A model generated the notes under the pieces. That model searched no databases. It was given only the letters and a program-made list of their open reading frames with translations, and was not told where the DNA came from. The translations under genes and the position numbers were made by a program. Positions 56,571 to 64,000 of a stretch of DNA of 64,000 nucleotides are shown piece by piece; position 1 is the stretch's first letter, and each line of letters starts with the position of its first letter. This stretch comes from Thioclava sp. ES.031 (GTDB lineage: Bacteria; Pseudomonadota; Alphaproteobacteria; Rhodobacterales; Rhodobacteraceae), in the NCBI RefSeq assembly GCF_002563775.1, contig NZ_PDJO01000001.1:2792501-2856500 (forward strand), written 5' to 3'.

Positions 56571-57377
56571 ATGAAACATCTTCTGATCTCTGCCCTGTCG
56601 GCGCTGGTGATCGGGGCAAGCGCCCTGACCTCCCCGGCGATGGCGGCCGAAAGCGGCGAAAGCCATGTCGAGGATATCGACTTCTCCTTCGAGGGCCCCT
56701 TCGGGACCTTCGACCAACAGCAGCTGCGTCGCGGCTTCCAGGTCTACCGGGAGGTCTGCTCGGCCTGCCACGGCCTGCGCTATGTCGCCTTCCGCACGCT
56801 CGCTGATCAGGGCGGCCCGATGATGGACCCGGCCTGGGTGCGCGCCTATGCCGCCGAGTTCACCGTGATGGACAAGGAAACCGGCGAAGAGCGCCCCGGC
56901 AAAGAGACCGACCACTTCCCGTTCATCTCCGGCATGGGCATGGGTCCGGACCTGTCGCTGATGGCGAAAGCGCGTGCGGGCTTCCACGGCCCCTACGGCC
57001 TCGGCATCAACCAGTTCTTCCGCGGCATCGGCGGTCCCGAGTATATCTACTCGGTCCTGACCGGTTACACCGGCGAAGAGAAGGAAGAGGCGGGCTCGTA
57101 TTTCTACGGCAACCACACCTTCCCGGGTGGTTGGATCGCCATGCCTCCGCCGCTCTCGGAAGACCTCATCGAATATGAGGACGGCACGCCCGCCACCGTC
57201 GAACAGATGGCCCAGGACGTGTCCGCCTTCCTGATGTGGACGGCCGAGCCGAAGCTGGAATCGCGCAAGCGCTGGGGCTTCGTCGCGGTGCTGATGCTGG
57301 CGGTGCTGAGCACGCTGCTCTACCTGACCAACAAGAAGCTCTGGGCGCCGCATAAGGGCAAGAAGTTCGACCTGTAA
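56571..57377 (+). CDS. petC: Cytochrome c1 of the bc1 complex
   Basis: A 268-residue precursor with signal peptide (about 1-26), heme motif CSACH (63-67), the distal methionine candidate in [11 protein letters not shown] and a C-terminal membrane anchor (about 239-257, [18 protein letters not shown]). ATG 56571 follows AAGGAAGAGGG. Third gene of petABC, closed by a strong terminator. Confidence 0.98.
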   Translation: MKHLLISALSALVIGASALTSPAMAAESGESHVEDIDFSFEGPFGTFDQQQLRRGFQVYREVCSACHGLRYVAFRTLADQGGPMMDPAWVRAYAAEFTVMDKETGEERPGKETDHFPFISGMGMGPDLSLMAKARAGFHGPYGLGINQFFRGIGGPEYIYSVLTGYTGEEKEEAGSYFYGNHTFPGGWIAMPPPLSEDLIEYEDGTPATVEQMAQDVSAFLMWTAEPKLESRKRWGFVAVLMLAVLSTLLYLTNKKLWAPHKGKKFDL

Positions 57378-57406
57378 GCCCGGGCTCGACCTGCTAGACT
57401 GATGAA

Positions 57407-57434
57407 CGCCCCCTCGTCCGCGAGGGGGCGTTTT
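57407..57434 (+). terminator. Terminator of petABC
   Basis: Perfect 10-bp stem CGCCCCCTCG / CGAGGGGGCG with a 4-base loop and TTTT, 30 bases after the petC stop. Confidence 0.92.
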
Positions 57435-57454
57435 CCGTTCTCTGGAGCTGCCCG

Positions 57455-57802
57455 ATGCCCACACCGCCCCCCGGCTTCGCGCCCCTGCCCGACCCGCCCT
57501 ATTACGCGGTGATCTTCGCCTCTCTGCCCGGAGCGAGCGATGAGGGCTATGGCGCCATGGCCGAACAGATGGCCGCGCTCGCCGCTCAGCAGCCCGGCTA
57601 TATCGGGATGGAGAGCGCACGCGATGGAACAGGCTTCGGCCTCACCGTCAGCTACTGGGCCGACGAAGCGGCGCTGATCGCGTGGAAGGCGGTGGCGAAG
57701 CACCAGCTCGCGCAGCAACTCGGCAAGGATCGCTGGTATCGCCATTACGCCCTGCGCGTCGCCAAGGTCGAACGCCAGTATGACGGCCCCGAGGGGCGCT
57801 GA
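57455..57802 (+). CDS. Antibiotic biosynthesis monooxygenase (ABM) domain protein
   Basis: A 115-residue ferredoxin-like fold protein: YYAVIFASLPG (about 15-25), QPGYIGMESARDGTGFGLTVSYWADEAALIAWK (about 46-78) and a C-terminal HYALRVAKVER. The ABM family contains cofactor-free monooxygenases and heme-binding proteins; many housekeeping members have unknown roles. The start lies shortly after the petABC terminator. Confidence 0.88.
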   Translation: MPTPPPGFAPLPDPPYYAVIFASLPGASDEGYGAMAEQMAALAAQQPGYIGMESARDGTGFGLTVSYWADEAALIAWKAVAKHQLAQQLGKDRWYRHYALRVAKVERQYDGPEGR

Positions 57803-57893
57803 AATTCTCCCTCCGCTGACGCGGCGCAAAGCGTCCGCGCTCTTGGATGTCGCGGGCAAGCGGGCTATCTGGGAAGGGACAACAGGAGTAACA

Positions 57894-58676
57894 ATGCCCG
57901 ACATTTCCGACCTGCCCCATATCAGCCCCGCCTCCCGCGCCCCGCGCCTGTGCGTGCTGATCGACGCCGATAACGTCCCCGCCGGATATGCCGAAGCGAT
58001 CTTCGAAGAGATCGCCTCGCTGGGCGAAGCCTCGGTGCGCCGGATCTACGGCGACTGGTCGGCGCAGCGCCTCGCGGGCTGGGCCAAGCGTGTGGCGGAA
58101 CTGGGCCTCGTCGCGGATCAGCAATTCGCCAATACGAAGGGCAAGAACGCCTCCGATATCGGGCTCGTCATCGCGGCGATGGATTTCCTGCATTCGGACC
58201 TGTTCGACGGCTTCGTGTTGGTCTCCTCGGACAGCGACTTCACCCGCCTCGCCGCCCGCATCCGCGAGCAGGGCCTGGACGTCTACGGCATCGGCGAACA
58301 GAAGACGCCTGAAGCCTTCCGCAAGGCCTGCAAACGCTTCATCTATGTCGAGAACCTCGGCAATGGCGACAGCACCGCCGACACCGCCGCCAAGCCCACC
58401 TCAGGCAAGACCGGCACCAGCGCCCCGAAAACTTCGGGCGGCAAGCAGGAGCCCAAAGCCGCGATCCCGATCATCGTCAACGCGATGAAAGCGATCGGTC
58501 TGGAAGAGGAATGGTATTCGCTGGGCCAGCTCGGCCAGTTCATCACGCAGGCGAACCCGGATTTCGACACCCGCACCTATGGCAGCGCGAAGCTGTCGGA
58601 CCTGCTGATCAAGACGGGCCGCTTCCAGTTGCAGCGCGGTGAAGGCAATCAGTGGATGGTGCGCGATCTGGCCTAA
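57894..58676 (+). CDS. NYN-domain protein with LOTUS/OST-HTH domain
   Basis: A 260-residue protein. The NYN nuclease-like domain (about 18-150) has acidic residues in LCVLIDADNVPAGY, KNASDIGLVIAAMD and LVSSDSDFTRLA, in the PIN-like arrangement. After a Thr/Pro/Lys linker (about 155-185) a LOTUS/OST-HTH domain (about 186-258) follows, which binds RNA in related proteins. Probable RNA-processing protein; target unknown. AGGAGTAAC precedes the ATG. Confidence 0.88.
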   Translation: MPDISDLPHISPASRAPRLCVLIDADNVPAGYAEAIFEEIASLGEASVRRIYGDWSAQRLAGWAKRVAELGLVADQQFANTKGKNASDIGLVIAAMDFLHSDLFDGFVLVSSDSDFTRLAARIREQGLDVYGIGEQKTPEAFRKACKRFIYVENLGNGDSTADTAAKPTSGKTGTSAPKTSGGKQEPKAAIPIIVNAMKAIGLEEEWYSLGQLGQFITQANPDFDTRTYGSAKLSDLLIKTGRFQLQRGEGNQWMVRDLA

Positions 58677-59297
58677 TCAGGCCTTCGCCCCGTAGCGTGC
58701 AAGGAACATCGCGACCGCGCCCCGGATCACGCGCTCTTTCTGCTCACCGGTGAAGCTGTCGCAAATCCCGAACAGAAGCTTGGGGTGCAGTTCCGATTTG
58801 CACAGCTCGATGAAGAGGTAGGCGGCAAGATCGATATCGTCGATCACCAGCTCGCCCCGGTCGGCAGCACAGCGCAGGTACTCCATCAGCAGTTCGTGCA
58901 CCAGTTCCGGACCCGCCGCGTAGAAGGCGCGGCCCAGTTCGGGAAACCGCTCGGATTCGGCGACGCAGAGCCGATAGAGCCCCTGGTTGAGTTTGCAGTT
59001 CATCGAGTCGACGATCTGCGCGGCGGCAAGCGACAGCACTACCTCGGGGGCGGCGCTGAAATCGATCGTGGCGACGGCGCTGTCGGTCTGCTCCTTGAGC
59101 TGCGATCGCACGACCTCGACGAACATCAGCCGCTTATCGGGGAAATAGCTGTAGAGCGTGGCTTTCGACACGCCCGCTTCCTTGGCGATGTCATCGACCG
59201 AGGCCCCGTCGAACCCATCGCGCAGAAAGATCGTCCGCGCCCCTTCGAGCACCTGATCGAACTTGCGCCCGCGATTGATCTGATCTGCCTGTGACAT
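58677..59297 (-). CDS. TetR-family transcriptional regulator
   Basis: A 206-residue regulator with helix-turn-helix DGFDGASVDDIAKEAGVSKATLYSYFPDK (about 26-54) and an all-helical ligand domain of the TetR_C type. ATG 59297 is followed by MSQADQINRGRKFDQ; the frame is open upstream but without similarity. It faces no obvious target gene; ends against the NYN gene with 0 bases between stops. Confidence 0.9.
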   Translation of the reverse strand: MSQADQINRGRKFDQVLEGARTIFLRDGFDGASVDDIAKEAGVSKATLYSYFPDKRLMFVEVVRSQLKEQTDSAVATIDFSAAPEVVLSLAAAQIVDSMNCKLNQGLYRLCVAESERFPELGRAFYAAGPELVHELLMEYLRCAADRGELVIDDIDLAAYLFIELCKSELHPKLLFGICDSFTGEQKERVIRGAVAMFLARYGAKA

Positions 59298-59419
59298 CTG
59301 CCCTCCGGTCCCGGGAAACCGACCCGGGCTCGCAGAATAAACCGGGCGGTTCACATCCCGCAAGGTCGCACACGTCACGTCATAGCGGAATGCACCGGCG
59401 AACCGACAGACCGCGGCCT

Positions 59420-59523
59420 AGCTTCGGCTTGGCCAAAATATCCCGGGGGGCTCCGCAGGAGCGGGGGCAGAGCCCCCTCTCTCCTCGCAAATGTCGCCCT
59501 CCGGCGACGGGGGCAGCGCCCCC
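59420..59523 (-). repeat. Dispersed repeat with two hairpins, between TetR and aroC
   Basis: Inverted copy: CTTCGGCTTGGCCAAAATATCCCGGGGGG, hairpin GGGGGCAGAGCCCCC (59463-59477), then a second hairpin GGGGGCAGCGCCCCC (59509-59523) that ends immediately at the aroC stop. The second hairpin on the minus strand sits in terminator position for aroC. Confidence 0.75.
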
Positions 59524-59524
59524 T

Positions 59525-60628
59525 TCAGCCGATCGTGCCGCGCACACCGCCGGTCTGCGCCCGATCCATCAGGAACTGATCGAGGATCACGCAGGCCATC
59601 ATCGCCTCGGCCACCGGCACCGCACGGATACCGACGCAAGGATCGTGGCGGCCCTTGGTGATCACCTCCACCTCTTCGCCCGCGACATTGACCGAGCGGC
59701 GCGGCGTCAGGATCGACGAGGTCGGCTTCACCGCGAAGCGCACCGTGATCGGCTGGCCGGTGGTGATCCCGCCAAGGATGCCGCCTGCGTGGTTCGACAG
59801 GTATTCGACGCCGTCGGGGGGGCCCATCACCATCTCGTCGGCATTCTCGACGCCGGTCAGAGCCGCGGCAGCCATGCCCTCGCCGATCTCGACGCCTTTC
59901 ACGGCGTTGATCGACATCATCGCGGCGGCCAGCTCAGTATCCATCTTGGCGTAGATCGGCGCACCCAGACCTGCCGGGCAGCCCTCGGCCACCACCTCGA
60001 TCGCGGCCCCGACCGAGTTCTGCCCCTTGCGGATCGCGGCGAGATAATCGGCCCATTCATCCGCAGCCTCTCCATCGGGCAGGAAGAACGGGTTTTGCAG
60101 GATCGCGTCCCGGTCGAACTTCGCGCGGTCCAGATGTTTCGCGCCCATCTGCACCATGTAGCCATAGATCTGCAGATCGGGGACCAACTGGCGCAGCGCG
60201 GCCTGCGCCACGCCCCCGGCGGCCACACGCGCCGCCGTCTCGCGCGCGCTCGACCGCCCGCCGCCGCGATAGTCGCGGACACCGTATTTCTGGTGATAAG
60301 TGATATCGGCATGACCGGGGCGGAACTGCCGCGCGATCTCGCCGTAATCCTTCGAGCGCTGGTCGGTATTCTCGATCATCAGCTGAATCGTCGTGCCGGT
60401 CGTGCGGCCCTCGAACACACCCGACAGGATGCGCACCGCGTCAGGCTCCTTGCGCTGGGTCGTTTCCTTCGACTGGCCCGGACGACGGCGATCGAGGAAT
60501 TGCTGGATGAACGCCTCGTCGATCTCGATGCCGGGCGGGCAGCCATCCACCGTCGCGCCAAGCGCGGGCCCGTGGCTTTCGCCCCAGGTGGTGACGCGGA
60601 ACTGGTGACCGAAAGTGTTGAACGACAT
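59525..60628 (-). CDS. aroC: Chorismate synthase
   Basis: Final step of the shikimate pathway, FMN-dependent. The 367-residue protein begins [20 protein letters not shown] and has the signatures [18 protein letters not shown] (about 125-142) and the C-terminal [17 protein letters not shown]. Supplies chorismate to TrpE. Two repeat hairpins lie directly downstream. Confidence 0.98.
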   Translation of the reverse strand: MSFNTFGHQFRVTTWGESHGPALGATVDGCPPGIEIDEAFIQQFLDRRRPGQSKETTQRKEPDAVRILSGVFEGRTTGTTIQLMIENTDQRSKDYGEIARQFRPGHADITYHQKYGVRDYRGGGRSSARETAARVAAGGVAQAALRQLVPDLQIYGYMVQMGAKHLDRAKFDRDAILQNPFFLPDGEAADEWADYLAAIRKGQNSVGAAIEVVAEGCPAGLGAPIYAKMDTELAAAMMSINAVKGVEIGEGMAAAALTGVENADEMVMGPPDGVEYLSNHAGGILGGITTGQPITVRFAVKPTSSILTPRRSVNVAGEEVEVITKGRHDPCVGIRAVPVAEAMMACVILDQFLMDRAQTGGVRGTIG

Positions 60629-60747
60629 GGGACGCGCGCCTCGCAGGTTTCCTTCGGCGCTGGCTTAGCAAGTCAGGGGCTGCGAGGCAACGCGCATGGC
60701 ATTGCGCGCGGCTGCTTAGAAAGACCTTGGTTGCGCGCGGGACGCGC

Positions 60748-61095
60748 TCACTCGACCGCGCGGATCAGCTTGCGCTCGAGCACGCGTAGCACCTGACGCA
60801 GATCGTGGCCGCGCCGAAGCACCTGCCCCTGCTGCCCGATCACCGCATATTGCCCCTGTTTCGAGCGCAGCGCGGGTCGTTTCTCGATCCGGTAGATCGG
60901 CACTTCGGCGGCGCGGCGAAAGATCGAGAAGACCGCGACATCGCGCAGGAAACTCATCCCGTAATCACGCCACTCCCCCGCCGCGACCGCGCGCCCGTAA
61001 AGCGACAGGATCACGCCAAGCTCGGAGCGATCGAAAGCGATCTGCTCCGGCACGCCGGAAGGGTTCGGATGGGGGGAAGGCGTTTGAACCGTCAT
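60748..61095 (-). CDS. DUF2794 protein
   Basis: A 115-residue protein; IAFDRSELGVILSLYGRAVAAGEWRDYGM (about 18-46), IYRIEKRPAL and the C-terminal GHDLRQVLRVLERKL match DUF2794, an alphaproteobacterial family without known function. The upstream region holds the candidate small RNA. Confidence 0.88.
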   Translation of the reverse strand: MTVQTPSPHPNPSGVPEQIAFDRSELGVILSLYGRAVAAGEWRDYGMSFLRDVAVFSIFRRAAEVPIYRIEKRPALRSKQGQYAVIGQQGQVLRRGHDLRQVLRVLERKLIRAVE

Positions 61096-61182
61096 TTACA
61101 AAGGGTACATCGCGCGTGGCGCAAATCAAGCCCACCCGCGCTAAGGTTGCACACGCCTTTGCCGCGCCGGAATATGACCTAG

Positions 61183-61358
61183 AAAATGCCTGATTTCCTG
61201 CGCCTTCCTGCCGGGATTCAGCGACACCCTCAAATCAGCGGAAAACGCTAAAAGCCCGACGGTGCGGTAAACAGCCCCCACCCAGTTCGTATCGTCGGGC
61301 GCTTTTCCCTCCTGCAGAAAAGCCTCGTGTCCTGGTCAGACACGGGGCTTTTCATTTT
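61183..61358 (+). ncRNA. Candidate small RNA with two hairpins
   Basis: The 285-base gap contains two large stems: 61250-61261 with 61293-61306 (12 bp, a 2-base bulge, 31-base loop, followed by TTTT) and 61317-61331 with 61339-61353 (15 bp, one G-T pair, followed by ATTTT). Between them is CCCTCCTGCA, an anti-ribosome-site sequence. A weak -35 TTGCAC (61147) and -10 AATATG (61171) with 18 bases lie upstream. The hairpins may instead be two terminators; start position is a guess. Confidence 0.3.
61317..61358. terminator. Strong bidirectional terminator after the I78 genes
   Basis: 15-bp stem GAAAAGCCTCGTGTC / GACACGGGGCTTTTC with a 7-base loop; T-runs on both strands. It lies 23 bases beyond the stop of the minus-strand I78 gene. 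Confidence 0.9.
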
Positions 61359-61380
61359 CCGATCTGCCGCACGCCCTGCC

Positions 61381-61683
61381 CTAGTAGCAGCGCACCGCCT
61401 TGATCGTGCCGTTCTCGTCGATCTCGAAATTCACCCGCCCCGGGGCGTAATCCATCGTCACCGCATCGCCCGGATGAATGATGCGATGGGGCCGCGCGAG
61501 GGTTAGCCCCGCCAGCACCGTTTCAGGCCGCCCCACGAGCGACGCAAGTCCGGGCGGCGGGCAGACGCCAACCGCGGGCGGACCCGATCGCGGCGGCATG
61601 CGGTGCGGCTGGCAAGCCGCGACCCCGAAGGCTGCGACCCCAAGTGTGACGATCAGACCGATCCGCGCCCTGCTCCGTTCCAT
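61381..61683 (-). CDS. I78 peptidase inhibitor-like lipoprotein (downstream copy)
   Basis: A 100-residue secreted protein: lipobox VAAC (Cys about 26) after the signal helix, then LVGRPETVLAGL (about 52-63) and RIIHPGDAVTMDYAPGRVNFEIDENGTIKAVRC (about 69-100), the I78 pattern. I78 members inhibit serine peptidases such as subtilisin, but many bacterial members are untested. Starts 6 bases after its paralogue, so the two are co-transcribed. Confidence 0.82.
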   Translation of the reverse strand: MERSRARIGLIVTLGVAAFGVAACQPHRMPPRSGPPAVGVCPPPGLASLVGRPETVLAGLTLARPHRIIHPGDAVTMDYAPGRVNFEIDENGTIKAVRCY

Positions 61684-61688
61684 CAGGC

Positions 61689-62057
61689 TCACCCGCAATC
61701 GATGTTGTAGACATTCCCGCGCGAGTCGAGCCGGAACACGACGCGCTGCGGGTTGTAGACCTGATCCTCGACGCCGCGCCATTCCACGATCCGATAGGGT
61801 TTGGTGATCCCCAGCGTCTGAATCTGCGCCGCCGGCTGGCCCAGGACCGAGGTGTAGTTCACCGCGCCGCAAGTGTCGGGCTCACGCTCCTGCAGGCCGC
61901 CTTTGGTGAGGGTGACAGGCGGGGTGACATAGGGCGCGGGCGCTTCGGCCTGAGGCGCGGGAGCGGCGCTATCCGAGGGGGTCTCGCTCATCGGACCCGC
62001 GGGATCGCAGGCCGCAAGCGCCAGCATCGAACCCATGACGAAAAATCGTTTCAACAT
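61689..62057 (-). CDS. I78 peptidase inhibitor-like lipoprotein (upstream copy)
   Basis: A 122-residue protein with signal peptide and lipobox LAAC (Cys about 18), a Pro/Ala/Glu-rich spacer (about 20-48), and an I78-like C-terminal half: NYTSVLGQPAAQIQTLG and YNPQRVVFRLDSRGNVYNIDCG. The conserved ending is shared with the next gene, so they are probably an ancient duplication. ATG 62057. Confidence 0.8.
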   Translation of the reverse strand: MLKRFFVMGSMLALAACDPAGPMSETPSDSAAPAPQAEAPAPYVTPPVTLTKGGLQEREPDTCGAVNYTSVLGQPAAQIQTLGITKPYRIVEWRGVEDQVYNPQRVVFRLDSRGNVYNIDCG

Positions 62058-62130
62058 GTCGCACCCTTCATTGCATTGGCCGCGCCGATAACGCAGGCTA
62101 TTGCGGAATTTATACAAGGAGTATGCGCCC

Positions 62131-63261
62131 ATGAGAACCCGTGCCGCAGTCGCGTTGGAGGCGGGAAAACCGCTCGAAATCATGGAAGTGGAGCTGGAAG
62201 GCCCGAAAGCGGGCGAAGTGCTCGTCGAGATCAAGGCCACCGGCATCTGCCACACCGACGAATTCACCCGCTCGGGCGCTGACCCCGAGGGCATCTTCCC
62301 GACCATCCTCGGCCATGAGGGCGCGGGCATCGTGCTCGAGGTCGGCGAAGGCGTGACCACGCTGAAGCCGGGCGATCACGTGATCCCGCTCTACACCCCG
62401 GAATGCCGCGAATGCCCGTCCTGCCTCTCGGGCAAGACGAACCTCTGCACCGCGATCCGCAACACCCAAGGTCAGGGCCTGATGCCGGACGGCACCACGC
62501 GTTTCAAGATGCTCGATGGCACGCCGATCTATCACTACATGGGCTGCTCGACCTTCGCGAACCACACGGTGATGCCCGAGATCGCGCTCGCCAAGGTCCG
62601 CGACGACGCGCCGTTCGAGAAGATCTGCTATATCGGCTGCGGCGTCACCACCGGCATCGGCGCGGTGATCAACACCGCTGGCGTTGAGATCGGCTCGACC
62701 GCCGCAGTCTTCGGCCTCGGCGGGATCGGTCTGAACGTGATCCAGGGCCTGCGCATGGCGGGTGCCGACATGATCATCGGCGTGGACCTGAACGACGGTA
62801 AAGAGGAAATGGCCCGCAAGTTCGGCATGACCCATTTCGTGAACCCCTCGAAATCGGACGTTCCGGTGGTGCAGCAGATCGTCAACCTGACCAAGACCGA
62901 GCGCGACCAGATCGGCGGCGTGGACTATTCCTTCGACGCCACGGGCAACGTGCAGGTGATGCGCGACGCGCTGGAATGCTCGCATCGCGGCTGGGGCGTG
63001 TCGGTCATCATCGGCGTTGCACCCGCGGGGGCCGAGATCGGCACCCGCCCGTTCCAGCTCGTCACGGGCCGGACGTGGAAAGGCACCGCGTTCGGCGGCG
63101 CCAAGGGTCGCACCGATGTGCCGAAATTCGTCGAGTGGTACATGAACGACAAGATCGAGATCGACTCGATGATCACCCACACCATGCCGCTCGAAGACAT
63201 CAACAAGGCCTTCGATCTGATGCATGCGGGCGAGTCGATCCGCTCGGTCGTGATCTACTGA
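62131..63261 (+). CDS. adhI: S-(hydroxymethyl)glutathione dehydrogenase
   Basis: Oxidises the glutathione adduct of formaldehyde with NAD+ (class III alcohol dehydrogenase). The 376-residue protein has catalytic zinc residues in [15 protein letters not shown] and GHEGAG, structural zinc [15 protein letters not shown] (about 91-105) and the NAD motif [12 protein letters not shown] (about 195-206). AAGGAG lies 9 bases before ATG 62131. Its partner S-formylglutathione hydrolase is not adjacent. Confidence 0.97.
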   Translation: MRTRAAVALEAGKPLEIMEVELEGPKAGEVLVEIKATGICHTDEFTRSGADPEGIFPTILGHEGAGIVLEVGEGVTTLKPGDHVIPLYTPECRECPSCLSGKTNLCTAIRNTQGQGLMPDGTTRFKMLDGTPIYHYMGCSTFANHTVMPEIALAKVRDDAPFEKICYIGCGVTTGIGAVINTAGVEIGSTAAVFGLGGIGLNVIQGLRMAGADMIIGVDLNDGKEEMARKFGMTHFVNPSKSDVPVVQQIVNLTKTERDQIGGVDYSFDATGNVQVMRDALECSHRGWGVSVIIGVAPAGAEIGTRPFQLVTGRTWKGTAFGGAKGRTDVPKFVEWYMNDKIEIDSMITHTMPLEDINKAFDLMHAGESIRSVVIY

Positions 63262-63271
63262 GCCCAAGGCC

Positions 63272-63387
63272 GGGGGCACTGCCCCCGGACCCCCGGGATA
63301 TTTCCAGCAAGCCCGAAGCGCAGGCCGTTTCGGGCTTGTTCAAATATCCCCGGGTGAATTCGTGCCAGCGAAGAGGGGCAGAGCCCC
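63272..63387. repeat. Dispersed repeat, facing pair with hairpins, between adhI and thiQ
   Basis: Plus copy: hairpin GGGGGCACTGCCCCC (63272-63286), CCCCGGGATATTTCCAGCAAGCC and GAAGC. Then an inverted copy CGGGCTTGTTCAAATATCCCCGGG (63331-63354) and hairpin GGGGCAGAGCCCC (63375-63387), whose last base touches the thiQ stop. The two long arms CAAGCCCGAA / TTTCGGGCTTG could form one large stem. Confidence 0.75.
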
Positions 63388-64000
63388 TACTCTCCCAGAT
63401 AGTCCCGCAGCGCAGGCGGCGGATCGTCGAGAAGCGGTCCGGTCTCTTGCGGCGCATGGGCGCGGCCCTCGGCCACCAGAACCGTCTGCGGGCAAAGCGC
63501 GCGCGCATCCTCGGGATCGTGGCTGACCATCAGCACCGTCGTGCCCTGTTCGCGCGCGATCTCGGCCACCAGCGCCAGCATCTCGGATTTCAGCGCGGGC
63601 CCGAGCGCCGCGAAGGGCTCGTCGAGCAGCAGGATCGGACGGCCACGGAGCAGCGTCCGCGCGAGCCCCGCACGGCTTTGCTGCCCGCCCGACAGCGCGC
63701 CGGGTTTGCGCCTCTCCATCCCCTCAAGGCCCACACGCGCCAGCGCCGTCTCGATCCGGGCGCGGTCGGTGGCGTCGATCTTGCCTTTCGGGTTCAGGCC
63801 AAGCGCGAGATTGGTCTCGAGCCGCAGATGCGGGAAGAGGTTCTGGTCCTGAAACAGGATCGAGAGCGGGCGCTCCCCCGGTGGCGTCGCGGTGATGTCC
63901 TCGCCCTGCCAGAGGATGCGGCCACTTGCGGGCGACAAGAACCCCGCGATGGCCGCAAGCAGCGTCGACTTGCCCGCCCCGGACGGGCCGATCAGTGCAA
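63387..64000 (-). CDS. thiQ: Thiamine-type ABC transporter ATP-binding protein, 5' end missing
   Basis: About 204 residues from just before the Walker A motif to the end. Visible are Walker A GPSGAGKST at the window edge, the Q-loop FQDQNLFPHL, signature LSGGQQSRAGLARTLL, Walker B LLLDEPF and the H-loop VSHDPEDA. The compact size and this Q-loop fit ThiQ, partner of ThiB and ThiP. The start lies beyond 64000; a TPP riboswitch would be there if present. Confidence 0.82.
   Translation of the reverse strand, partial: ALIGPSGAGKSTLLAAIAGFLSPASGRILWQGEDITATPPGERPLSILFQDQNLFPHLRLETNLALGLNPKGKIDATDRARIETALARVGLEGMERRKPGALSGGQQSRAGLARTLLRGRPILLLDEPFAALGPALKSEMLALVAEIAREQGTTVLMVSHDPEDARALCPQTVLVAEGRAHAPQETGPLLDDPPPALRDYLGE

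Noticed and set aside
54259..56619. 786-residue open frame on the minus strand across petA and petB
   Set aside because: Antisense shadow of two certain genes, composed of His/Arg/Asp-rich sequence without a domain.
1..64000. Mobile elements, CRISPR arrays, tRNA genes, toxin-antitoxin or defence systems
   Set aside because: No transposase, integrase, regular spacer-repeat array, tRNA TpsiC-loop pattern or typical defence domain was seen; gene content is core metabolism and respiration.

Overview
The window is GC-rich alphaproteobacterial chromosome, almost certainly from a Rhodobacteraceae member able to oxidise thiosulfate (Paracoccus, Rhodobacter or Thioclava type; genus not provable from sequence alone). 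The grounds are gene orders typical of that family: trpE / divergent deacetylase / trpGDC-moaC-moeA-lexA-comEC-gltX-gltA; petPR next to petABC; a complete soxRST / soxVWXYZABCD cluster; GAAC-N7-GAAC SOS boxes at lexA. Genes are densely packed, with many ATGA or TGATG junctions, and nearly all window space is coding.

Layout. 1-5.0 kb: tail of a DUF2127 membrane protein, an aminotransferase, a PpiD-like periplasmic chaperone and trpE. 5.0-11.1 kb: a divergent polysaccharide deacetylase on the minus strand, then trpGDC-moaC-moeA as one translationally coupled run. 11.1-17.1 kb: lexA, comEC (minus; its 5' end looks frameshifted), gltX, gltA. 17.1-25.8 kb: DUF1284 protein, bioY, an SDR enzyme, surE-pcm-nlpD, then an arginine catabolic module (Lrp-type regulator divergent from arginase and ornithine cyclodeaminase) followed by an amine oxidoreductase. 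25.9-32.0 kb: tatABC with a DUF815 ATPase, a truncated WYL-type regulator behind a clear palindrome, marC, a retropepsin-like protease, a 36-residue membrane peptide and a glycerate kinase. 32.1-42.4 kb: the sox cluster, with soxV to soxD on minus and soxS, soxR, soxT divergent on plus. 42.5-50.7 kb: SRP RNA gene with its promoter, an MBL-fold protein with a degraded metal motif, dnaX-ybaB-recR-tfoX, fzlA, a flavin monooxygenase, queG. 50.7-57.4 kb: an EamA transporter, a 61-residue orphan, ilvE, then petP-petR-petA-petB-petC (regulators and cytochrome bc1 complex). 57.4-64.0 kb: an ABM-domain protein, a NYN-LOTUS protein, a TetR regulator, aroC, a DUF2794 protein, a possible small RNA, two tandem I78 inhibitor-like proteins, glutathione-dependent formaldehyde dehydrogenase and part of thiQ.

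How it fits together: periplasmic thiosulfate oxidation by SoxXA, SoxYZ, SoxB and SoxCD would feed electrons to cytochrome c and the respiratory chain, to which the bc1 complex (petABC) also belongs. SoxV/SoxW/SoxS keep the Sox proteins reduced, Tat exports SoxB, SoxC and the Rieske protein, and moaC/moeA make the molybdenum cofactor that SoxC needs.

No transposon, phage, CRISPR array, tRNA or obvious horizontally acquired island is seen. The main unexplained structure is a family of dispersed intergenic repeats (G5-N5-C5 hairpin, then CCCGGGATATTT, then a CAAG..CGAAG box, present in either orientation) at about ten places. Three copies run directly into start codons. Other points worth a look are the comEC frameshift, the MBL protein lacking two metal histidines, a histone-H1-like TatB tail, a candidate two-hairpin small RNA, and several dyads in regulator/target intergenic spaces. 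I did not find a convincing new defence or mobile system here.
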